From Bacteroidales bacterium (lineage in GTDB: Bacteria; Bacteroidota; Bacteroidia; Bacteroidales; Muribaculaceae), in NCBI GenBank assembly GCA_014800105.1, contig JAAVGQ010000054.1, positions 1-13,161 on the forward strand: a stretch of 13,161 nucleotides of DNA, given 5' to 3'. The notes under the pieces were generated by a model that was not told the DNA's origin, did not search any database, and worked only from the letters and a program-made list of their open reading frames with translations. Made by a program: the position numbers and the translations under genes. This document shows positions 7,526 through 13,161 of this stretch, piece after piece (positions within the stretch are counted from its first letter, which is position 1; each line of letters starts with the position of its first letter).

Positions 7526-8461
7526 ATGATAAAAGTTGGAATAACGGGAGGCAGTTCAAAAGCAGCTGCCGAGATTGTGAGACTCTTGCTCAATCATCCC
7601 GATGTAGACATAAAATGGGTGCATAGCGAGCATTATGCCGGCCAGAAATTAAGCGAGCACATGATAGGTCTTGTGGGTGAATGTGACATGAAATTTGTTG
7701 CTCAGCCTGCATGGGACGAAATCGATGTCGTCTTCAATTGCCGGCACACGGGAGACACCCGCACGTTTCTTGAACTTTCAACACCGCTCCCTGAGGACCT
7801 GAAGATTATAGACCTGTCAGGAGACTATCGCATGGCCGCTGAAGGAAATGATTTTGTGTACGGGCTTCCCGAACTTAACCGCAAGGCTATGGTTAGAGGA
7901 GCTCACCGCGTTGCCAATCCCGGAGCTTTCGCTACAGCGGTAGAACTTGCTCTTTTGCCTCTTGCCAAGAATCTTCTGATCAATGGTGATATTCACGTTG
8001 TCGCTATCTCAGGCGACCCCACTATGGGAAATAACTTCAGGCTCTACAAGCCTTTCAAGCATTCCCACGTGGCAGAAATAAGCCAGACCTTGGGCGCGTT
8101 GCAGAATTCGTTCAACTCAGAAATCGTCATGGTCCCCATGCTCGGCAGCAGTTCCCGCGGACTCATTGCAGCTGTCTATCTTGACTGTAAACTTACACTG
8201 GAGGCCGTGCGAGAATTGTATGAAAATTTTTATGACGACCATAATTTTACCTTTATCGTTGACCACCAGCCTGAGGTGAAGGAGGTTATTAATACGAACA
8301 AATGTATTATCTATCTCGAAAAACATGGTGATAGATTGCTTGTTACATCAGTGATAGATAGCATGATGAAAGGTTCGGCGGGAACAGCTGTTCACAATAT
8401 GAACTTGCTGTTCGGTCTCTCAGAAAGAACCGGCCTTGCATTGAAAACTTCGGCACTATGA
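7526..8461 (+). CDS. ArgC-like N-acyl-gamma-glutamyl-phosphate reductase homologue lacking the catalytic Cys
   Basis: This 311-residue protein is clearly related to ArgC, the NADPH-dependent reductase of arginine biosynthesis (N-acetyl- or, in Bacteroides, N-succinyl-glutamyl phosphate to semialdehyde). Shared landmarks are an N-terminal Rossmann start (KVGITGGSS), IDLSGDYRM (95-103), YGLPELNRK (112-120), KPFKHSHVAEI (175-185) with the active-site histidine region, RGLIAAVYL (211-219) and MKGSAGTAVHNMNLLFG (281-297). The catalytic cysteine, normally in NPGCFATA, is Ala134 (GCT at 7925-7927). The nucleotide loop usually read as GYTAGE or GYTGAE is SSKAAAE. It therefore should not form the usual thioacyl intermediate. 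No other arginine gene is nearby; the neighbour is a TPR/PD40 protein overlapping by 4 nt. It may be a pseudoenzyme or a divergent paralogue, with a true ArgC elsewhere. I withhold the symbol argC for that reason. Confidence 0.85.
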   Translation: MIKVGITGGSSKAAAEIVRLLLNHPDVDIKWVHSEHYAGQKLSEHMIGLVGECDMKFVAQPAWDEIDVVFNCRHTGDTRTFLELSTPLPEDLKIIDLSGDYRMAAEGNDFVYGLPELNRKAMVRGAHRVANPGAFATAVELALLPLAKNLLINGDIHVVAISGDPTMGNNFRLYKPFKHSHVAEISQTLGALQNSFNSEIVMVPMLGSSSRGLIAAVYLDCKLTLEAVRELYENFYDDHNFTFIVDHQPEVKEVINTNKCIIYLEKHGDRLLVTSVIDSMMKGSAGTAVHNMNLLFGLSERTGLALKTSAL

Positions 8462-9858
8462 AAAAGAAATATTTTCTGGCAGGATTAATCCTTGCGGGCG
8501 CTCTCAGCATGGGAGCTGCAGTAATTGATGACGCCAAGGAACTGATAATTGCCGGTGACTATCGGCAGGCGATTACAATGCTCACTGAGCTTGCTGCTAA
8601 AGAACCCAAAAATACGAATGCCAATCTACTTTTAGGCGATTGCTATAAGGCACTCCATAAGGATGCTGAGGCAATAGAGTATTATGAAAAAGCAGTAGCA
8701 AAGGGTAATAATGATGCACGTCTGGGTCTTATAGAGATAGCTATCAGGGAATATCGCCTTGACGATGTCGAGACCCTTACCGCCGCTTACGAAAAAGAAC
8801 TCAAAAAGAAGGGGAAAAAAGCTGTCAACCGGCTCGAAGAAGTTACCGGTAACCTCGATCGTACCCGCAATATGCTCAATCGAGTAGAAAAAATTGTTGT
8901 GTTTGACAGTATCAATGTCCCGGAGCAAGAATTCTTCACATATTATCGCCTGAGCCCCGAGAGCGGTTCGCTCAATTCTACATCAGTTCTCCCTCAGGAT
9001 TTTGCCACAGCTGAAACCACAGTAGTATTTGAGCCTGAGAGCGGAACTGAGATGATGTGGAGCGCTCCTGATGAGGATAACAATTATCGGCTGGTAAGCT
9101 CGGTAGCCCTTTATGGTAACGAGTGGGATACTCCCCAGCCGGTAGGTGACCATCTGGGCGAGGGTGGGGATGCCAACTATCCGTTCATGATGCCTGACGG
9201 TATAACCTTGTATTTTGCCAACGATGGTGAGAACTCGCTGGGTGGATACGATATTTTCATCACCCGTCGTGATGGTAACAGCTTTTTCCAGCCCCAGAAT
9301 CTTGGCATGCCGTATAATTCCCCCTATAACGATTACATGCTCGCAATTGATGAGACTACAGGCGTAGGCTGGTGGGCAACGGACCGAAACCGTAAAGAGG
9401 GTGAGGTGACTATTTATATGTTCAAGCCAGCTGATATGCGTGTAAATGTTGATGTAAATTCGCCTGACTTGCGTGAGCGTGCTACATTATCATCAATTCG
9501 TTCAACCTGGGAGGATGGCGAGGATTATACCGAGCTCCGCGATAAGATTGCTGAGATTAGCCAGTCAGTTCACAAGATGAAAGCCAGCTGTCACTTTGTC
9601 ATGCCTGATGGAAAAGTCATAACCCGCCCCGAACAGCTTCACAGCAGTGATGCCCGCATGGCCCTCGAACAATATATTGATCTCAAAAAGTCAATCGATG
9701 AGAACAAGGCTATGCTTGCCAAGCTTCGCCGTCAGTTTGCTTCAGGTGATACCTCGGTTGCTGATGAAATCCTGCATCTTGAGAAACAGGAACTTGACGA
9801 TGCCGTTACCATTAAGCAGGTAGCCAATGAGGTTATCGAGGCTGAGCAGGCAGAATAA
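8458..9858 (+). CDS. Exported TPR and PD40 (WD40-like) repeat protein
   Basis: This 466-residue protein has a signal peptide (about 1-21, MKKKYFLAGLIL to GAA). Two to three TPR-type helical repeats follow (about 23-115, with NANLLLGDCYKALHKDAEAIEYYEKA at about 54-79). A lysine-rich linker comes next, then PD40/WD40-like blades: NYPFMMPDGITLYFAN and GGYDIFITRR (240-271), then YNDYMLAIDETTG and WWATDR (290-310). The C-terminus (about 355-466) is mostly helical and charged, probably coiled coil. TPR-PD40 proteins such as PorE usually end in an OmpA peptidoglycan-binding domain; I see none, so this is not a PorE equivalent by sequence. It is probably a periplasmic scaffold. Its ATG overlaps the stop of the ArgC-like gene (ATGA), indicating translational coupling. 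A hairpin follows its stop codon. Confidence 0.82.
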   Translation: MKKKYFLAGLILAGALSMGAAVIDDAKELIIAGDYRQAITMLTELAAKEPKNTNANLLLGDCYKALHKDAEAIEYYEKAVAKGNNDARLGLIEIAIREYRLDDVETLTAAYEKELKKKGKKAVNRLEEVTGNLDRTRNMLNRVEKIVVFDSINVPEQEFFTYYRLSPESGSLNSTSVLPQDFATAETTVVFEPESGTEMMWSAPDEDNNYRLVSSVALYGNEWDTPQPVGDHLGEGGDANYPFMMPDGITLYFANDGENSLGGYDIFITRRDGNSFFQPQNLGMPYNSPYNDYMLAIDETTGVGWWATDRNRKEGEVTIYMFKPADMRVNVDVNSPDLRERATLSSIRSTWEDGEDYTELRDKIAEISQSVHKMKASCHFVMPDGKVITRPEQLHSSDARMALEQYIDLKKSIDENKAMLAKLRRQFASGDTSVADEILHLEKQELDDAVTIKQVANEVIEAEQAE

Positions 9859-9862
9859 CCGG

Positions 9863-9883
9863 AAGTCGTTTTTGTAACGGCTT
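9863..9883 (+). terminator. Possible hairpin terminator after the TPR/PD40 gene
   Basis: An 8-bp stem (AAGTCGTT paired with AACGGCTT, including one G-U pair) closes a 5-nt loop, four bases after the TAA. The sequence that follows (9884-9900) is A/T-rich but is not a clean T run, so termination may be weak or partial. It would separate the ArgC-like/TPR pair from the cstA gene. Confidence 0.42.
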
Positions 9884-9920
9884 GTATATTTCAATTATTT
9901 ATCAATAAACCAATTATAAC

Positions 9921-11360
9921 GTGACATTATTTCTTGTATCCATAGCGTTGCTCATAGGTGGATATTTTATTTACGGTGCTATTGTGGAGCGAGTATTTAA
10001 GATAAATCCAAAACTTGACACCCCTGCCATTTCAATGCGCGATGATATTGACTATATTCCACTTCCCACGTGGAAGGTGTTTCTTATTCAATTTCTTAAT
10101 ATAGCAGGCCTTGGTCCCATCTTCGGTGCAATAATGGGAGTAATGTTTGGTCCCGCTGCATTCCTGTGGATTGTATTCGGAACAATCTTTGCAGGGGGTG
10201 TACATGACTTTATCTCGGCGATGATGAGTCTACGTTCCGGCGGGAGTTCGTTGCCTGAGGTGGTGGGCCGGGAACTTGGAAAGAATGTCCAGCAAGTAAT
10301 GAGGGTGTTTTCTCTTTTGCTGCTTGTGCTTGTGGGCGCGGTTTTCGTACTCAATCCTGCCGACCTTCTTGCCGGAATGACTCCTGATTACCTTGACAGG
10401 GTAGTGTGGATAGGTATAATATTCATATATTATATGTTGGCGACGCTGCTCCCCATTGACAAGCTAATAGGTAATCTCTATCCTGTTTTCGGTTTCACAT
10501 TGCTTTTCATGGCAGTGGGTTTGCTGGTTGTTCTTTTATTTGGCGGAATGACTATTCCTGACGGGATATCAGAAGGCCTCCATTCGCGTCATGCAGCAGG
10601 CGTTCCCATCTTCCCCATGATGTTCGTTTCGATAGCCTGCGGTGCAATTTCAGGTTTCCATGCCACTCAATCACCCATGATGGCGCGCTGCCTGAAGAAT
10701 GAGAAACTCGCCCGTCCCGTATTCTATGGCGCGATGGTATCAGAAGGTCTCGTAGCTCTCATCTGGGCGGCTGCCGCGATTACATTCACTCATGGCTACG
10801 AGCAACTCAATGAAACACTTTCAGGCTCTACTCCTGCAGCGCTCGTAAAAAATATCTCAGTTACTTGGCTTGGCACTTTTGGTGGATTCCTTGCAATAAT
10901 CGGGGTAATTGCAGCTCCTATCACAACCGGTGACACTGCTCTCAGAAGCGCACGTCTCATTGCTGCTGATATGCTCAAATTTGACCAGAAAACATTCTGG
11001 AAACGTCTTGTCCTCACTCTTCCCATTTTCGCAATTACATTTGCGGTCATGCTCATTGATTTCTCAATCCTGTGGCGTTACTTTGCATGGTGTAACCAGA
11101 CGTTAGCTGTATTCACATTGTGGGCTGCTACTGTTTACCTTGCCCGTCACAGGCGTGCTTATATTATTACTATGTTGCCGGCTATGTTCATGACAGCAGT
11201 GAGCGTGAGCTACCTGTTTGCTGCACCGCGTCCTGAGGGACTCGGACAGCCATTGTCACTGGCAATTGCAGTTGGTGTCTGCGCGGCAATTGCACTCACT
11301 GTTATTATACTCATGTATATAAAGAAATTGAAACTGGCGACTCCCGTAAAAGAAGACTGA
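9921..11360 (+). CDS. cstA: CstA-family transporter (short form)
   Basis: This 479-residue inner-membrane protein has about 12-13 hydrophobic segments. Family landmarks are FLIQFLNIAGLGPIFGAIMG (54-73), FAGGVHDFISAMMSLRSGG (90-108), GFHATQSPMMARCLKNEK (245-262) and APITTGDTALRSARL (332-346). CstA and its relative BtsT are peptide or pyruvate importers induced by carbon limitation in enterobacteria. This protein is the short type of about 480 residues, against about 700 in E. coli. The substrate cannot be told from sequence. The start is a GTG, 62 nt after the preceding stop, and the following A/T-rich leader has no convincing TAnnTTTG box. It is followed 40 nt later by the FadL-like gene. Confidence 0.9.
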   Translation: MTLFLVSIALLIGGYFIYGAIVERVFKINPKLDTPAISMRDDIDYIPLPTWKVFLIQFLNIAGLGPIFGAIMGVMFGPAAFLWIVFGTIFAGGVHDFISAMMSLRSGGSSLPEVVGRELGKNVQQVMRVFSLLLLVLVGAVFVLNPADLLAGMTPDYLDRVVWIGIIFIYYMLATLLPIDKLIGNLYPVFGFTLLFMAVGLLVVLLFGGMTIPDGISEGLHSRHAAGVPIFPMMFVSIACGAISGFHATQSPMMARCLKNEKLARPVFYGAMVSEGLVALIWAAAAITFTHGYEQLNETLSGSTPAALVKNISVTWLGTFGGFLAIIGVIAAPITTGDTALRSARLIAADMLKFDQKTFWKRLVLTLPIFAITFAVMLIDFSILWRYFAWCNQTLAVFTLWAATVYLARHRRAYIITMLPAMFMTAVSVSYLFAAPRPEGLGQPLSLAIAVGVCAAIALTVIILMYIKKLKLATPVKED

Positions 11361-11372
11361 AATCGGGGAGTC
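11339..11372 (+). repeat. Inverted repeat spanning the cstA stop codon
   Basis: GACTCCC (11339-11345) and GGGAGTC (11366-11372) form a perfect 7-bp stem around a 20-nt loop, extendable outward by two pairs if A11373 is bulged. TTTTT follows only at 11392-11396, about 20 nt after the stem. It could be a weak terminator, an attenuator between cstA and the FadL-like gene, or an mRNA-stabilising 3' structure. Confidence 0.35.
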
Positions 11373-11400
11373 AGCTTCAATAAACGTAAAATTTTTATAT

Positions 11401-12771
11401 TTGATTAAGATTGTTTTAGGATTAGTTGCTTCGGCAATGAGTTTATCGGCTGTGGCTGAAGGGTATCAGGTTAACACATTGAGTGCAAGGCAACTTGGTA
11501 TGGGGCACGTAGGTACGGGTATGCATCTGGGTGCTGAGAGTATGTTTTTCAATCCGGCCGGTCTTGGATATCTGGATAAGAAACTTGATTTATCCGGTTC
11601 GTTTACCGGTGTTTTCCCCACGGCTAAGGCTACAGTTAACGGTACGACATATAAAACTTCCAATGATCCCTCGACACCTATAATGGTAAATGCAGGTTTC
11701 TCGATTTATGATAACCTGAAAGCCGGGGTGTCATTCTATACACCTTATGGCAGCGGAATCAATTGGACTGACAACTGGCCCGGAGCTGTACTCAGCCAGA
11801 GTGTAAGCCTCAAGGTGTTCACACTTCAGCCCACTGTTTCATGGCGCATCACTGACCGCCTGAGCATAGGTGCCGGTCTCACTGTCAACTGGGGTTCAGT
11901 TGACCTGAACAAGGGGCTCGTGGATCCAGCTACCTCCGATATCATGATTGGAGCATTAGCTCAATCAGGTGTTCTTCCTAACCCTCAGTTCTATAACGGA
12001 GTGATGCCCGCTTCAATCAATCTTAGCGGGAAGTCAAGCGTTTCCTGCGGTTTCAACGTGGGCGTGATGTTTGATATCAATGAAAAAGTAACCGTGGGTG
12101 CATCTTATCGCTCAAAGGTGAAAATGAGTGTGGATGCAGGAGATGCATCAATCAGTTTTGCCAATGCACAGGCTCAGCTGATACTCAATGAACTTAACGT
12201 GTTGAATGCAACAAACTTTGCAGCGTCAATGCCTTGTCCTTATGTTTTGTCTCTCGGCGTGTCATGGAAACCGATCAGTGGTCTTACTCTCGCGTTAGAC
12301 GGCCGTCTCTCAGGCTGGAAGACCTACAAATCTCTTGATATTGAATTTCTTGATCCCTTGTGTGCAGCATATAACCAGCATATCGAGAAGAACTACAATA
12401 ATTGCTGGGCATTCTCAGTGGGTGGTGAATACGCCATCACCAATCGATTTGATATCCGTGCCGGTCTTATGCTCGATACAAGCCCTTGTAACGAGAAGCA
12501 TTATAATCCTGAGACTCCTGGCATGACAAAGATAGAACCCTCAGTTGGTTTCTCCTTCAAGCCTTTCAACGGTTTCGCAATCGACTTTGGCATGATGTAC
12601 ATTGCCGGCCTCGGTGTCGATAATGCTTCGTGCTCATACCCAGATCTCCTTGCTGCCAAGCTCAATGCACAGCTTCCCGCAGCAGCACAGCTTCCCGTGG
12701 TTAAGACATTTACTGCCGATTATAAGGTACACGCCTTCATTCCCTCAATCGGTCTAAGATATTCATTCTAA
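11401..12771 (+). CDS. OmpP1/FadL/TodX-family outer-membrane channel
   Basis: This 456-residue protein has a signal peptide (about 1-19, cleaved after AVA). The mature N-terminus GYQVNTLSARQLGMGHVGTG (21-40) matches the FadL hatch region, followed by the conserved FFNPAGL (49-55), VSFYTPYG (about 110-117) and FDINEKVTVGASYRSKV. The protein ends in IGLRYSF with a terminal Phe, the usual signal for beta-barrel assembly. FadL-type channels admit hydrophobic compounds such as long-chain fatty acids; the substrate here is unknown. The start is a TTG. No ATG upstream is in frame, and the first internal ATG (codon 13) would remove most of the signal peptide. The gene lies 40 nt after cstA and 6 nt before the PHP gene, so co-transcription is likely. 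Confidence 0.87.
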   Translation: MIKIVLGLVASAMSLSAVAEGYQVNTLSARQLGMGHVGTGMHLGAESMFFNPAGLGYLDKKLDLSGSFTGVFPTAKATVNGTTYKTSNDPSTPIMVNAGFSIYDNLKAGVSFYTPYGSGINWTDNWPGAVLSQSVSLKVFTLQPTVSWRITDRLSIGAGLTVNWGSVDLNKGLVDPATSDIMIGALAQSGVLPNPQFYNGVMPASINLSGKSSVSCGFNVGVMFDINEKVTVGASYRSKVKMSVDAGDASISFANAQAQLILNELNVLNATNFAASMPCPYVLSLGVSWKPISGLTLALDGRLSGWKTYKSLDIEFLDPLCAAYNQHIEKNYNNCWAFSVGGEYAITNRFDIRAGLMLDTSPCNEKHYNPETPGMTKIEPSVGFSFKPFNGFAIDFGMMYIAGLGVDNASCSYPDLLAAKLNAQLPAAAQLPVVKTFTADYKVHAFIPSIGLRYSF

Positions 12772-12777
12772 AATCGT

Positions 12778-13161
12778 ATGGCGAGCCGGAAAAAACTTGA
12801 TATCATTAATCTTCTGGGAAACAGCCGCAAGTACACCTTGCATTCCCACACGGAATTCTGTGACGGCCGAGCTCAGATGGAAGCTTTCGCACGCGAGGCC
12901 GTAAAGCAGGGATTCACTCACTACGGTTTCACCCCTCATTCACCCGTTCCCATCGTTTCTCCATGTAATATGCATCGTGACAATGTATCGGTGTATCTCA
13001 GCCAGGTCGAGAAAATAAGGAATGAGTATGGTGAACATTGCTCTTTCCTTGCAGGGATGGAAATCGATTATCTTGGAAAAGAGTGGGGGCCGTCGACCGA
13101 TTATTTTCAGGAATTACCACTTGATTACTCCATAGGTTCCGTTCACTTCATTCCCTCACAG
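12778..13161 (+). CDS. PHP-family histidinol-phosphatase-like protein (5' part, runs off window)
   Basis: The first 128 codons of a gene continuing past the right edge are present. The PHP metal-site motifs are intact as far as can be read: LHSHTEFCDG (21-30) with His22 and His24, GFTPHSP (50-56) with His54, LAGMEIDY (91-98) with Glu95, and SIGSVHF (118-124) with His123. This pattern fits HisK-type histidinol phosphatases and related PHP phosphoesterases, cytoplasmic metal-dependent enzymes. Neither the remaining ligands nor the substrate can be judged from the fragment. The ATG is 6 nt after the FadL-like stop, so it probably shares that transcript. No other histidine biosynthesis gene is visible. 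Confidence 0.82.
   Translation, partial: MASRKKLDIINLLGNSRKYTLHSHTEFCDGRAQMEAFAREAVKQGFTHYGFTPHSPVPIVSPCNMHRDNVSVYLSQVEKIRNEYGEHCSFLAGMEIDYLGKEWGPSTDYFQELPLDYSIGSVHFIPSQ

Noticed and set aside
8458..9858. PorE-type component of a type IX secretion system
   Set aside because: TPR and PD40 are present but no OmpA domain and no other T9SS gene is in the window.
9885..9892. cstA promoter -7 box (TATATTTC)
   Set aside because: It has one mismatch to TAnnTTTG, and the nearest TTTG upstream is only 10 nt away, so spacing does not fit.
11396..11403. Promoter for the FadL-like gene (TATATTTG)
   Set aside because: It contains the start codon, lacks a -33 element at 19-21 nt, and lies in A/T-rich DNA where chance matches are common. 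Kept only as an ambiguity in the findings.

Overview
The window looks like chromosomal DNA of a gut-type Bacteroidota, most probably order Bacteroidales and possibly Muribaculaceae. The evidence is TAnnTTTG promoter elements, no clear Shine-Dalgarno sequences, a Bacteroidota-style topoisomerase IV A subunit with an acidic tail, an Lnb-type (DUF4105) protein, a likely DUF3316 protein, and a surface-type lipoprotein with acidic residues just after the lipobox cysteine. The species-level placement is inference. I see no rRNA, tRNA, CRISPR array, insertion sequence or phage gene. The window is coding-dense and contains nine complete genes and one partial gene.

Left half (84-7427, minus strand): one tightly packed run reads leftward from a promoter near 7450. 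In transcription order it holds topoisomerase IV subunit A, a small outer-membrane-like protein, an S41 peptidase lipoprotein, an Lnb-family predicted lipoprotein N-acyltransferase, and a PafA-like alkaline-phosphatase-fold protein that has lost nearly all catalytic residues. Gaps are 19, 12 and 0 nt, followed by a 10-nt overlap, so this is almost certainly one operon. Four of the five products are envelope proteins.

Centre (7428-7525): a 98-bp divergent promoter region, with the same -7 octamer TATCTTTG facing outward on each strand and short leaders on both sides.

Right half (7526-13161, plus strand): an ArgC-like protein with alanine in place of the catalytic cysteine overlaps by 4 nt (ATGA) a secreted TPR/PD40 protein. 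After a possible terminator hairpin come a short CstA-family transporter, a FadL/OmpP1-type outer-membrane channel, and the first 128 codons of a PHP-family histidinol-phosphatase-like gene that runs off the window.

The most interesting points are two apparent pseudoenzymes in one window, each translationally coupled to an envelope gene: the ArgC-like protein with the TPR/PD40 protein, and the PafA-like protein with Lnb. The Lnb cluster is a candidate envelope or lipoprotein module riding on a housekeeping topoisomerase promoter.
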